NCBI RefSeq assembly: GCF_027533625.1
Contig: NZ_JAQAGZ010000020.1
Span: 1-64,000, forward strand
DNA length: 64,000 bases
Direction of reading: 5' to 3'
Source of the DNA: Paenibacillus gyeongsangnamensis
GTDB lineage: Bacteria; Bacillota; Bacilli; Paenibacillales; NBRC-103111
Part shown: positions 8,396-17,014 of the stretch, piece by piece
How the letters are laid out: each line of letters opens with the position of its first letter
Position numbering within the stretch: position 1 is the first letter of the stretch
Notes under the pieces: model-generated
The model's database searches: none
What the model was told of the DNA's origin: nothing
What the model saw: the letters and a program-made list of their open reading frames with translations, nothing else
Program-made: the position numbers and the translations under genes

Positions 8396-8581
8396 ATGTT
8401 GAGTAAAGTTGAACAACTGGAGCTGGGGACTATTTTGTGTAAGCATTGTGAAACGATTATCGGAACGTTTGATGCGGAGAAAGTCACCGTTTACTACTCG
8501 GATTGCCAAGAACCGGATTGCCATGAAGAGCGGGTGAAAAAGGCCCAGCAGCAAGACGTTAGCGATGTCCGCCTAAAATAA
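8396..8581 (+). CDS. SR1P-like GapA-binding peptide
   Basis: A 61-residue peptide whose residues 10-33 closely follow B. subtilis SR1P as I recall it: LGTILC..C, then an acidic stretch, EKVT, an aromatic pair and a Cys. In B. subtilis SR1P is encoded by the dual-function small RNA SR1 and binds glyceraldehyde-3-phosphate dehydrogenase GapA. SR1 itself is repressed by CcpN under glycolytic conditions. The present protein has about nine extra N-terminal and about twenty extra C-terminal residues. It has its own promoter and a GGAAAGG ribosome site, and sits 19 bp before ppdK, so both may share a transcript. Confidence 0.75.
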   Translation: MLSKVEQLELGTILCKHCETIIGTFDAEKVTVYYSDCQEPDCHEERVKKAQQQDVSDVRLK

Positions 8582-8599
8582 AGCAAAGGGAGATGCTCC

Positions 8600-11263
8600 A
8601 TGACTCAGAAGCAAGTTTTTTCTTTTCAGGAAGGCAGCGCTTTCATGAGGAACCTCTTAGGTGGGAAAGGAGCCAATCTCGCGGAGATGACCCGCGCCGG
8701 TCTTCCCGTGCCTCCCGGATTTACGATTACGACCGAGGCCTGCTTGACCTATTTTCAACAAGATCATATGATATCGGACGCATTACTCAGGCAAATTATT
8801 GACGCCCTGAACCGGCTGGAAAAGGAGAAGGGGGAACGCTTCGGCGACGAAACCGGTCCGCTCTTGATCTCCGTAAGATCCGGTTCGGTCACCTCCATGC
8901 CGGGAATGATGGACACGATTCTGAATTTAGGCTTGAACGATGCAACGGTCGCGGGCCTCGCGAGCAAGACGAACAACCCCCGATTCGCCTATGATTGCTA
9001 CAGACGGTTGATCCAGATGTTCGGCAACGTCGTTTTGGGAGTGGAGTCGTATCATTTCGAAACCTTGCTGCACCGGATTAAGCAGCGGCACGGCACGGCT
9101 CGGGATCAGGAAGTCCCGGCCGAGGGCTGGTTAGAGCTAATTGAGGAATACAAGATGTGCATTCGGAAGGAGTCGGGACGATCTTTTCCTCAGGACGTCT
9201 ACGATCAATTGAAGATGGCCGTTGAGGCGGTCTTTCAGTCGTGGAACAATCCCAGAGCAAAATTATACCGGAAACTGAACCGTATTCCCGACAGCCAAGG
9301 AACCGCCGTTAACATTCAAAGCATGGTATTCGGCAATATGGGAAGCGATTGCGGAACAGGCGTCGTCTTTACCCGAAATCCGTCTACAGGGGAAAATCAT
9401 TTCTACGGCGAATATTTAATGAACGCGCAGGGCGAGGACGTGGTGGCCGGCGTCAGAACGCCGAAGCCCATCGCCTCCTTGAAGCAGGATCACCCTGAGC
9501 TTTACGACCGGTTGTACGAAGCGGCCAAGCAGCTGGAACGGCATTACAAGGACATGCAGGACATTGAGTTTACGGTTGAGAAAGGGAAGCTATATTTACT
9601 GCAAACCCGGACAGGGAAAAGAAATGCACAGGCTGCTCTGAGAATCGCCGTTGAACTCGTCCGTGAAGGCTTGTTATCGAAAGAGGAAGCGCTGCAAAAA
9701 ATCGAGGTCGCCCATTTGGACCAGCTGCTGCACCGGGGCATCGATGAGAGCGCCGTGCTCGATATCGTTGCAGCCGGACTGCCTGCTTCCCCCGGTTCGG
9801 CGGCGGGTCAGCTCGTATTTGATGCGGATACGGCGGCCGAATGGAAGAAAGCGGGCAAGCTCGTCGTTCTGGCCCGGCCCGAGACGACGCCGGAAGACAT
9901 TCATGGGGTGATGGCCTCGGAAGGCGTGCTGACCAGCCGTGGGGGGATGACAAGCCATGCGGCCGTCGTGGCCAGAGGAATGGGAAAGCCTTGCGTCTGC
10001 GGCTGCGAGCAGCTTCGCATCGATGCGGAGGAGAAACGCATGATGGCCGGCGGCCGAACCTGGAGCGAAGGGGATTGGATTACGCTGGATGGGGGGACCG
10101 GCCGGGTGATCGCAGGGGCCGTCCCGCTGAAGGAGGCCGAGATGACCGAAGAGCTGCTCGTCATCCTGCAGTGGGCGGACGAGGTGCGCGCTCTCCGGAT
10201 CCGAGCCAATGCGGACAACCCGGTTGACGCGAGAATCGCCAGACAATTCGGTGCCGAAGGCATCGGCCTATGCCGTACGGAACACATGTTCTTTGCACCG
10301 GACCGTCTGCCAGTCGTTCAACAGATGATCTTAGCCGATCATGACGAGGAACGCAAGGCGGCGCTGGAGAAGCTGCTTCCGATGCAGCAGTCGGATTTTG
10401 AAGGGATATTTGAGGAAATGGACGGACTTCCCGTCACGATTCGTCTGCTGGATCCTCCGCTGCATGAATTTTTGCCCCAAGCGGCGGATTTGCAGGAGAA
10501 GCTGCATGCGCTGCAAAGCGAACCGGAGCCGAAGGAGAGCGAAATAGAGGAAGTAGGCCGGCTTCTGAAGAAGGTGCAGAGCCTTCATGAAGCGAACCCG
10601 ATGCTCGGTCACAGGGGCTGCAGGCTCGGCATCGTCTTCCCGGAAATCTATGCGATGCAGATTGAAGCTTTATTCCACGCCGCAGCAAATTGTACGGGCA
10701 GAGGGATTGCCGTTCTCCCCGAGATTATGATTCCGCTTGTCGGGCATGCCAGCGAATTGAAGCTGTTCCGGGAGCTGGCGGACCGCCTCGCGAAGCGGAT
10801 CGATCCGGAAGGGAGACTGCCTTATCGGGTGGGGACGATGATCGAAGTGCCCCGTGCCGCCATTACCGCGCACCAGATCGTGGAGTATGCCGATTTCTTC
10901 TCCTTCGGAACGAACGATTTGACCCAAATGACGCTCGGCTACAGCCGGGATGACGCCGAAGGCAAATTCCTGACGCATTATCTGGAGCAAAAGCTGCTGC
11001 CGGACAATCCGTTCCAGGTGCTTGATACGGAAGGGGTAGGACGGCTGATCGAGTGGGCGGTCAGAGCCGGAAGGAACCATAAGCCGGAGCTGAAGACAGG
11101 AATTTGCGGGGAGCATGGGGGAGAGAAGGAATCCATCCGCTTTTGCCACCAAACGGGTCTGGACTACGTCAGCTGTTCCCCATACCGGATTCCGTTAGCC
11201 CGGATCGCTGCGGCGCAGGCGGCTATCGAATGCGGAGAACGGCGAATCACCGAAGCAGTATAA
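8600..11263 (+). CDS. ppdK: Pyruvate, phosphate dikinase
   Basis: An 887-residue cytoplasmic enzyme that interconverts pyruvate + ATP + Pi and phosphoenolpyruvate + AMP + PPi. Domains run in the usual order: N-terminal nucleotide-binding, central phosphohistidine, C-terminal PEP/pyruvate barrel. The swivelling His is His453 in GGMTSHAA, and the catalytic Cys is Cys836 in GICGEHGG. The barrel also shows GTMIEVPRAA and FGTNDLTQ. Length is typical. It follows the SR1P-like gene by 19 bp, which links two carbon-switch functions. No PPDK regulatory kinase gene is in the window. Confidence 0.95.
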   Translation: MTQKQVFSFQEGSAFMRNLLGGKGANLAEMTRAGLPVPPGFTITTEACLTYFQQDHMISDALLRQIIDALNRLEKEKGERFGDETGPLLISVRSGSVTSMPGMMDTILNLGLNDATVAGLASKTNNPRFAYDCYRRLIQMFGNVVLGVESYHFETLLHRIKQRHGTARDQEVPAEGWLELIEEYKMCIRKESGRSFPQDVYDQLKMAVEAVFQSWNNPRAKLYRKLNRIPDSQGTAVNIQSMVFGNMGSDCGTGVVFTRNPSTGENHFYGEYLMNAQGEDVVAGVRTPKPIASLKQDHPELYDRLYEAAKQLERHYKDMQDIEFTVEKGKLYLLQTRTGKRNAQAALRIAVELVREGLLSKEEALQKIEVAHLDQLLHRGIDESAVLDIVAAGLPASPGSAAGQLVFDADTAAEWKKAGKLVVLARPETTPEDIHGVMASEGVLTSRGGMTSHAAVVARGMGKPCVCGCEQLRIDAEEKRMMAGGRTWSEGDWITLDGGTGRVIAGAVPLKEAEMTEELLVILQWADEVRALRIRANADNPVDARIARQFGAEGIGLCRTEHMFFAPDRLPVVQQMILADHDEERKAALEKLLPMQQSDFEGIFEEMDGLPVTIRLLDPPLHEFLPQAADLQEKLHALQSEPEPKESEIEEVGRLLKKVQSLHEANPMLGHRGCRLGIVFPEIYAMQIEALFHAAANCTGRGIAVLPEIMIPLVGHASELKLFRELADRLAKRIDPEGRLPYRVGTMIEVPRAAITAHQIVEYADFFSFGTNDLTQMTLGYSRDDAEGKFLTHYLEQKLLPDNPFQVLDTEGVGRLIEWAVRAGRNHKPELKTGICGEHGGEKESIRFCHQTGLDYVSCSPYRIPLARIAAAQAAIECGERRITEAV

Positions 11264-11276
11264 AGTCGAAAGAGCG

Positions 11277-11314
11277 GCAGCTTGGCCTCCTGCAGAGGCG
11301 GGCTGCTTTTTTTT
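11277..11314 (+). terminator. Terminator after ppdK
   Basis: GCAGC...GCTGC with an inner CCTC/GAGG stem, followed by eight T. The third repeat copy begins 2 nt after the T-run. Confidence 0.88.
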
Positions 11315-11316
11315 CA

Positions 11317-11325
11317 GTTGATAAG
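11317..11325 (+). repeat. Repeat copy 3, left fragment
   Basis: GTTGATAAG equals the first nine bases of the intact copy 4. It is separated from the remainder (12930-13024) by the IS110 element. Joining 11317-11323 to 12930-13024 gives exactly 102 bp. Confidence 0.75.
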
Positions 11326-11389
11326 ACTCCCATGCCGCTGTTGCGGCACCACTGATAAATGAAAATTTTGTCCATACTTCTACTATGGC

Positions 11390-11530
11390 TGGCGAAGGTA
11401 GGTCGTAAATTCTTGGTGCTACGAGCCCGTTGATAAGACGGACCACAAACGACCCGGTGCATCACAGATTGTTGCTCCTTCGGGAAGCACGTAGGGCAGA
11501 ATAACCCTTTTGGTAGTTTGCACCAGCCTT
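11390..11530 (+). ncRNA. Candidate IS110 bridge RNA
   Basis: Two consecutive stem-loops lie in the left end. Loop 1 is closed by GGTCGT (11401) and ACGACC (11449). It contains TAAATTCT (11406), complementary to the right half of the target, and GTTGATAAGA (11429), identical to the left half. Loop 2 is closed by GGTGCA (11456) and TGCACC (11519). It contains AGGGCAG (11493), identical to the right IS end plus core, and GGTAGTTT (11512), which pairs with the left IS end with one mismatch and one wobble. This is the target-loop/donor-loop plan of IS110 bridge RNAs. The exact RNA ends are not known. Confidence 0.75.
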
Positions 11531-11559
11531 AATCAATCCAGTCTAAGGAGAAGCAAGTC

Positions 11560-12780
11560 ATGGATGTATTGCATGAACGCTGTTGCGGTCTGGATGTTCA
11601 TAAGAAGAGCATCACTGCCTGCATCATCACCCCTCAAGGAAAGGAGATTCGAACATTTGCTACAATGACTCGGAACCTGATTGAACTCGTGGACTGGGTC
11701 AAGCAAAACCGATGCACCCATGTCGCGATGGAAAGCACGGGAGACTACTGGAAACCAATATACAACCTGTTGGAATTAGAAGATCTCAAGCCGATGGTAG
11801 TCAATGCTCAGCACATCAAATCCGTTCCCGGACGTAAAACGGATGTTAAAGATGCCGAATGGATCGCCAAGTTAGTAAGACATGGTTTGGTGCAAGGAAG
11901 CTATATCCCGAATCGGGATCAAAGAGAGATGCGAGAGATTATTCGTTACCGGCGAAGCATCATTGAAGAGCGAACACGCGAAGTGAATGGGCTTCAAAAG
12001 GTACTGGAAGGCGGCAACATCAAGCTATCCTCTGTGGCTTCCAATGTAATCGGAGTTTCCGGACGAAACATGTTGGAAGCCATGATTACCGGTGAAACCG
12101 ATGCTTCCGTCTTGGCCGATTTCGCTCAAAAGAAACTAAAGTTAAAGAAAGAACAGTTAAAACTGGCGTTGGAAGGGCGACTCGGAGCTCATCAACTGCT
12201 CATGATCGAGAAACAGCTAGCCCATATCGATTATGTGAACGAACTGATCACGGAATTGGATACAGAGATCGATAAACGCATGGCCCCTTTTGCGGAAGAC
12301 CTGAAGTTATTGGATTCTATCCCCGGTGTCGGTAAACGAACTGCTGAACAAATCTTAGCAGAGATCGGTACGGACATGGCACGGTTTCCAACCCCCGGAC
12401 ATTTATGCTCATGGGCGGGAATGACTCCAGGTCATGACGAAAGCGCGGGGAAGAAAAAGTCGGCCAAAACGCGAAAGGGAAACAAAAAATTGCGAAGCGC
12501 CCTAACTGAGGCGGCGCGAGCTGTAGCGCGAAAGAAAAACTCATACTTATCGGCTCAGTACCACCGAATCGCAGCGCGGCGAGGGAAGAATCGAGCGGCG
12601 ATAGCCGTTGGTCATACCATACTAACCATCGTTCATATCTTGTTAACGCGAAGACAAGAATACCTCGAACTAGGATTCGATTACTTTGACCAACGAAAAA
12701 AAGAAATGTTGATAAAGCACTCAATCAAGAGACTGGAGTCATTGGGACTCCAAGTAAATATTCAAGATCAAACTGCTTAA
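11560..12780 (+). CDS. IS110-family transposase (DEDD recombinase)
   Basis: A 406-residue, full-length enzyme. The N-terminal RuvC-like domain carries the DEDD residues Asp12 (GLDVH), Glu58 (AMESTG), Asp95 and Asp98 (GRKTDVKDAEW). A coiled middle region follows, then the C-terminal transposase domain with the LDSIPGVGKRTA helix-hairpin-helix and the probable nucleophile Ser295 in TPGHDESAGKKKS. Every expected catalytic residue is present and no frameshift is seen, so it is probably active. It uses a GGAG ribosome site. Members of this family recombine DNA guided by a bridge RNA made from the IS end. Confidence 0.95.
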   Translation: MDVLHERCCGLDVHKKSITACIITPQGKEIRTFATMTRNLIELVDWVKQNRCTHVAMESTGDYWKPIYNLLELEDLKPMVVNAQHIKSVPGRKTDVKDAEWIAKLVRHGLVQGSYIPNRDQREMREIIRYRRSIIEERTREVNGLQKVLEGGNIKLSSVASNVIGVSGRNMLEAMITGETDASVLADFAQKKLKLKKEQLKLALEGRLGAHQLLMIEKQLAHIDYVNELITELDTEIDKRMAPFAEDLKLLDSIPGVGKRTAEQILAEIGTDMARFPTPGHLCSWAGMTPGHDESAGKKKSAKTRKGNKKLRSALTEAARAVARKKNSYLSAQYHRIAARRGKNRAAIAVGHTILTIVHILLTRRQEYLELGFDYFDQRKKEMLIKHSIKRLESLGLQVNIQDQTA

Positions 12781-12929
12781 ACTTAATGACATTAAATAAT
12801 TGTGTATCCGGGGGCTTAGTTTCTTATTGCCAAAAATAGAGCTTAGAGGGCTGTTTTTAATAACAAAACCCAGCATGAAATTTTCAAAAGCTTTGGCGTG
12901 CAGCAAGTTACGATTTTTATTTTCAGGGC

Positions 12930-13024
12930 AGAATTTATAAGTTTTTCGTAGCTTATAGCTTCGCATCAACCTTGGTAAACGCGCTAGCCTTGTAAGATAA
13001 GGACGGCGTAGCCGTTTATCCTGG
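12930..13024 (+). repeat. Repeat copy 3, right fragment
   Basis: Continues from the AG core to the CCTGG end. Compared with copy 2 it has one extra T in the TTTT loop and changes in the CCTTGT arm that keep pairing through a G-U wobble. Confidence 0.88.
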
Positions 13025-13034
13025 TTCAATCGAA

Positions 13035-13087
13035 GAGGCCCGCAACCGCAGCAGTCCGGCTATTCCCGCCGGGCTTCGTTTGTTTTC
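13035..13087 (+). terminator. Terminator-like hairpin before fpg
   Basis: GAGGCCC-GC pairs with GC-CGGGCTTC over a ~24-nt loop, followed by GTTTGTTTTC. Probably the original end of the ppdK region beyond the repeat. Confidence 0.55.
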
Positions 13088-13140
13088 TCCCGAATATGGC
13101 AATAGATGATGTTAAAAGATGAACGGAGGCTGTGCCTGCC

Positions 13141-13950
13141 ATGCCTGAATTACCGGAGATGGAAACCTATAGACGACTCCTGGCGGAGAACCTTGTCGGC
13201 AGGAAGATCACCGGCGTCGCCGTGAACCGCGAGAAATCCGTAAATATGCCGGAGCCGCTGTTCGCCGCCAAATTAATGAACCGAACGGTCACGGACATCT
13301 CCAGACGAGCCAAGCATCTTCTGTTTCATCTGGATTCCGACGAAACGCTGCTGCTTCATCTGATGCTGGGGGGCTGGATGCATTTGGGCACGGAACAGGA
13401 TAAGCCCGATCGCAGCACGCAAGTGGAGCTCTCTTTTTCCACGTTCACGCTGTACTTTATAGGACTCCGTTTAGGGTACTTGCATTTGCTGAATGACGAA
13501 GTCCTGCGGCTTCATCTGGCGCCGCTTGGACCGGAGCCGCTCTCTTCCGGCTTCACGGAGACTTTCTTCAGCGGAATGGTGAAGCGGAAAAAGGGGACGC
13601 TCAAGCTTCAGCTGGTGGATCAAAAATGGATCGCGGGCATCGGGAATTGCTATTCGGACGAAATATGCTTCGCGGCCAAGCTGCTTCCGACCCGCAGAAT
13701 CGACGAGCTCTCTCCTGGGGAAACCGGGAATCTATACCATTCGATCCATCTTGTCTTGAACGACGCGATCCGGAAAGGCGGCTATATGGAGAATCCGCTA
13801 TTCGCCGGAGATGCGCTTACGGGCGGATATAACGACAGCTGCCTGGTGTATGACCGCGGGGGAGAGCAGTGCGGCCGGTGCGGCGGAGAGATCGTTCAGG
13901 ACGAAATTTCCGCCAGAAAAATGTTTTACTGCCCGGGGTGCCAGCTTTGA
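13141..13950 (+). CDS. Fpg/Nei-family DNA glycosylase
   Basis: A 269-residue base-excision glycosylase/AP lyase. The family requires proline directly after the initiator methionine. The ATG at 13141 gives MPELPEME, so the GTG nine bases upstream is rejected even though it is in frame. A GIGN..SDE helix-two-turn-helix motif lies near residue 165, and the C-terminal zinc finger shows CGRCGG...CPGC. It likely removes oxidised purines or pyrimidines; true MutM identity is not certain. It is followed 43 bp later by endonuclease IV, which acts on the abasic sites such enzymes create, so the two form a repair pair. Confidence 0.9.
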   Translation: MPELPEMETYRRLLAENLVGRKITGVAVNREKSVNMPEPLFAAKLMNRTVTDISRRAKHLLFHLDSDETLLLHLMLGGWMHLGTEQDKPDRSTQVELSFSTFTLYFIGLRLGYLHLLNDEVLRLHLAPLGPEPLSSGFTETFFSGMVKRKKGTLKLQLVDQKWIAGIGNCYSDEICFAAKLLPTRRIDELSPGETGNLYHSIHLVLNDAIRKGGYMENPLFAGDALTGGYNDSCLVYDRGGEQCGRCGGEIVQDEISARKMFYCPGCQL

Positions 13951-13993
13951 TTCAGCCAACGGAAGGCGCTATACGAGGAGGAAGGCAATCGCG

Positions 13994-14839
13994 ATGAAAA
14001 TCGGCTGCCACATCTCGACCCGCAAAGGACTGCTCGAGACGGCCAAAACCGCCGTCCGGCTCGGCGCGGGATCGTTTCAATATTTCCCCAAAAATCCGCG
14101 GAGCCTGGCGGTCAAATCGTATCTTCCGGCAGACGGTCCGGAGTGCGCCCAATACTGTGCTGCTGAAGGATTGGTGTCCATTGCGCATTCTCCTTATCCA
14201 ACGAATCTGGCGGCTGAAGGCGAGCTCCGTCAGGCGACGGTCGCTTCGCTGCGGAACGATCTTGCGATTGCCGACCATTGCGGCTCGCTTGGCGTTGTGG
14301 TGCATTTTGGCAAATATAAAGGAAAAGACCCGTTACAAGGCTATAAAAATATTATACAATGTTTAAATGAAGTGCTTAACGGGTATGCCGGAAGAGCGCT
14401 GCTGTTGATAGAAAATCAGGCGGGAGAAGGCACGGCGATGGGTACGACGCTCGAGGAGCTCGTTCAGGTGCGAACCCTCAGCTCCAGGCCGGAGCTTATC
14501 GGCTTCTGCTTGGATACGTGTCATGCGTTCGCTTCCGGGCTGTGGCCTTCGGGTCCGGACGGCTGGAAGCGGCTGGAGGAGCGTGCGGTTCAGCTCGGCT
14601 ACTGGGACCATCTGCGGGCCGTCCATTTGAACGATTCCGTGTATCCCGGAGGGGCGGGCAAAGATCGTCATGCCAATATCGGTACGGGCGAGATGGGCAG
14701 GGAGCGTTTCCGCGAAATGCTGACCTCCCCCAGCATCAAGGGGCGGGTGGAGATGCCCGCCGTACTTGAAACCTCGGTTCCGAACGGAGGGACGCACGCA
14801 GCGGAAATTGCTTATGTGAAGGAGCTGGCTTCGCGATGA
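13994..14839 (+). CDS. nfo: Endonuclease IV (AP endonuclease, family 2)
   Basis: A 281-residue TIM-barrel enzyme that cuts DNA 5' of abasic sites using zinc ions. The start MKIGCHIS is family-typical and follows GAGGAGGAAGG. Recognisable metal-ligand segments are AHSPYPTNLA, a VVHFG strand, the Glu in LLIENQAG, GFCLDTCHAF, the VHLND strand and the DRHANIGTGE motif. Its stop overlaps the start of the next gene (ATGA). Confidence 0.93.
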   Translation: MKIGCHISTRKGLLETAKTAVRLGAGSFQYFPKNPRSLAVKSYLPADGPECAQYCAAEGLVSIAHSPYPTNLAAEGELRQATVASLRNDLAIADHCGSLGVVVHFGKYKGKDPLQGYKNIIQCLNEVLNGYAGRALLLIENQAGEGTAMGTTLEELVQVRTLSSRPELIGFCLDTCHAFASGLWPSGPDGWKRLEERAVQLGYWDHLRAVHLNDSVYPGGAGKDRHANIGTGEMGRERFREMLTSPSIKGRVEMPAVLETSVPNGGTHAAEIAYVKELASR

Positions 14840-15183
14840 TCCATCTGTATTTGGACGACGTCCGTCCGTGCCCCAAAGGCTTCGTTCCGGCCAGAAGCGC
14901 CGAGGAATGTGTTCTGCTGCTCCTCGAATGCGAGGTCGACGTCTTGTCCCTCGATTACGATCTCGGGTGGGGACAGCCGAACGGAATGCAAGTGGTGCGG
15001 CGGATTCTAGAGTCCGGGCGCTTTCCGCGGCGCATTTATCTGCATACCTCCAGCGACGGAGGAAGGTTGAATATGTATCAGGCGTTATATGCCGGCAGGC
15101 CGGAGGATGTACTGGTCGTGAACGGACCGATGCCGCCGGAGCTGCTGAACGAAATTGCAAATACTGCTGAGAATAGGTTGTGA
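14836..15183 (+). CDS. Receiver-like protein (cREC, cyclic-phosphate processing type)
   Basis: A 115-residue single-domain protein starting MIHLYLDDVRP with a second acidic motif SLDYDLG, resembling the receiver-like cREC family. Late conserved residues fit too, such as the IYLHTSS strand. The family is predicted, not proven, to process cyclic nucleotide ends. It overlaps nfo by 4 bp and the next gene's start by one base, so it is translated with the repair genes. Confidence 0.7.
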   Translation: MIHLYLDDVRPCPKGFVPARSAEECVLLLLECEVDVLSLDYDLGWGQPNGMQVVRRILESGRFPRRIYLHTSSDGGRLNMYQALYAGRPEDVLVVNGPMPPELLNEIANTAENRL

Positions 15184-15962
15184 TGGTCTTGTCGCAGGTT
15201 GTATCCCTGGAAAATATTGATTTTATAAGAGAAGAAAGACATATCTTGTCCGGCGTCGGGTTACATATTCAAGAGGGGGAGCACTGGGTCGTGCTCGGGA
15301 AGAACGGGTCGGGCAAGACGACCATTCTCGAACTCTTGACGGGCTACCAGTTCCCCAGCAAGGGCACGGTGAAGGTGCTTGACAACGTATACGGACAATG
15401 CGATGTCCGGGAAGTGCGCAAGCGCATCGGCTATATCAGCCAATCGTTGTACGAGAAGCTGACGCCGGCGGACACGGTATGGGAGGTTGTAGCTACAGGG
15501 GCGTTCGGCTTCCTGCGGTTCTACGAGGAGATCCCGGCCGGCGTGCAGGAGCAGGCGCTCGATATGCTGAGCCGCTTCAAGCTGCGCCACTTGGCGTTTC
15601 AGCCGCTTGGGACGCTGTCTCAGGGCGAACGGAAGAAAGTGATGCTGGCCCGCTCGTTGATGACGAAGCCGTCGGTACTCATTATGGACGAGCCGTGCTC
15701 GGGACTGGATCTGTTCGAGCGCGAGAGGCTGTTGGAGCAGGTGAACGAGCTGAGCGGACAGCAGATGACCGTCATTTACGTGACGCATCATATCGAGGAA
15801 ATTATGCCGATGTTCACCCATTTGCTTCTGATCGACCAAGGCAGGATCATCGCTTCCGGTCCGAAGAAGGACGTGCTTACGGAAGAGAACCTGATGAAGG
15901 CGTATCAGGTTCCCGTGAAGCTGGAATGGTTCGGTGACCGGCCATGGATCAAGGTGCTGTAA
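15183..15962 (+). CDS. ABC transporter ATP-binding protein (YlmA-like)
   Basis: A 259-residue ATPase with Walker A GKNGSGKTT near residue 40, signature LSQGERKKV near 143, Walker B VLIMDEP and the switch region YVTHH. No permease gene is adjacent. It resembles the stand-alone B. subtilis YlmA group. An upstream GTG at 15180 is possible; the ATG is chosen because of the TGATG junction with the previous stop. The next gene starts inside its TAA stop. Confidence 0.85.
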   Translation: MVLSQVVSLENIDFIREERHILSGVGLHIQEGEHWVVLGKNGSGKTTILELLTGYQFPSKGTVKVLDNVYGQCDVREVRKRIGYISQSLYEKLTPADTVWEVVATGAFGFLRFYEEIPAGVQEQALDMLSRFKLRHLAFQPLGTLSQGERKKVMLARSLMTKPSVLIMDEPCSGLDLFERERLLEQVNELSGQQMTVIYVTHHIEEIMPMFTHLLLIDQGRIIASGPKKDVLTEENLMKAYQVPVKLEWFGDRPWIKVL

Positions 15963-16990
15963 TGGGGATTTCGGTATGGATCGGTACGTCGAACCGCGGC
16001 TTTGCCCAGCAGGCTCAGGAGGAGATTCGGCGTTTGTTCGAAGCGCCCGTCCGTTTTGAATGGCTGGCCGCCGGGGAGCTGTTCAAATTCACGGTGGAGG
16101 AAAGCCGGGAACGCGTAGTGGAACGGATATTGGCCGGAGCGCCGGCTTTTCTCCGGCATATGCAGCCTGTGGAGGCGGAGGCGGACTTGGGGGAAGACCT
16201 TCAAGCTACCGTGGCTTGGCTGCAGCGGCAGCTGAAGGAGCGTCCGCCAGGAGCCGGTCAGCGCATTGCGGTTCAAGTCCGGAAGACGGAGGAAGGGGCG
16301 TCCGGCCTTTCGGTTCCGGAGCTGAAGCACGCGGTTGATGAGCTGCTGGAACAGGAGTGGCAAGCCGTGCCTGTTGCGAGAGAGGCGGATGAAGTGCTTT
16401 CCCTGCTCGCAGCGGGAGGGCGTCTGTATTTTGGAAGGTCGGCTCCTCATGAAAATATAAGCGATTGGCCTGGAGGCGCTATCCGTTTTCGTCGCGAGGA
16501 AGGACAAATTTCGCGCGCGAAATTCAAGCTGCTGGAGGCGGAGCAGGCGTTCGGACTCGATTTTGCGCAGTACCGAAGCGCACTGGATATCGGAGCGGCG
16601 CCGGGCGGCTGGACTTCGCTGCTGCTCGAGCGCGGGCTGCAGGTGACGGCCGTCGACCCGGCAAAGCTCGATGCAACGCTATTGCGCAGCCCGCGCCTGA
16701 GGTATTTGCAGAAAAATGCCGACGACGTCGCATTCGCCGCCGGGGAGTTCGATCTGCTCGTATGCGACATGAGCTGGAGCCATAGGCAGATGGCGAAGCT
16801 GGTCAAAGGGCTGCTCTATGCCCTTCAGCCGGGAGGCACGGCGGTCATTACCGTGAAGCTGATGCATAAGAAAGCGTTCCAGACGATCCGCGAGGTGACC
16901 CAGGATCTCGCTCCTGAGCTGTCGCTGCAGCAGGCGAAGCAGCTTTTTCATAACCGGGAGGAGCTGACGCTGTTCTTTCTGAAGCTGTAA
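15962..16990 (+). CDS. FtsJ/RlmM-like SAM-dependent methyltransferase
   Basis: A 342-residue protein with an N-terminal substrate-binding part and a C-terminal FtsJ-like Rossmann domain. The K-D-K-E tetrad is recognisable: Lys in SRAKFKLLE, Asp in LLVCDMSW, Lys in ITVKLM, and Glu in the final REELTLF. The SAM loop is DIGAAPGGW. This fits 2'-O-ribose methylation of RNA. The ATG overlaps the previous stop as TAATG; a longer start at 15944 is possible. Confidence 0.82.
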   Translation: MGISVWIGTSNRGFAQQAQEEIRRLFEAPVRFEWLAAGELFKFTVEESRERVVERILAGAPAFLRHMQPVEAEADLGEDLQATVAWLQRQLKERPPGAGQRIAVQVRKTEEGASGLSVPELKHAVDELLEQEWQAVPVAREADEVLSLLAAGGRLYFGRSAPHENISDWPGGAIRFRREEGQISRAKFKLLEAEQAFGLDFAQYRSALDIGAAPGGWTSLLLERGLQVTAVDPAKLDATLLRSPRLRYLQKNADDVAFAAGEFDLLVCDMSWSHRQMAKLVKGLLYALQPGGTAVITVKLMHKKAFQTIREVTQDLAPELSLQQAKQLFHNREELTLFFLKL

Positions 16991-17014
16991 TCATGGTCGG
17001 AGGAGGGGATGTAA

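Larger units (their letters stand above)
11326..12929 (+). mobile_element. IS110-family insertion sequence, ~1.6 kb
   Basis: One transposase gene flanked by a ~234-bp non-coding left end and a ~150-bp right end, with no long terminal inverted repeats. Ends were set by comparison with the intact repeat: both junctions carry AG, as expected for the core dinucleotide of IS110 recombination. The long left end upstream of the transposase places it in the IS110 rather than the IS1111 group. It interrupts repeat copy 3. Confidence 0.8.

Noticed and set aside
13132-13140. GTG start for the Fpg/Nei glycosylase
   Set aside because: It would bury the catalytic N-terminal proline, which must follow the initiator Met.
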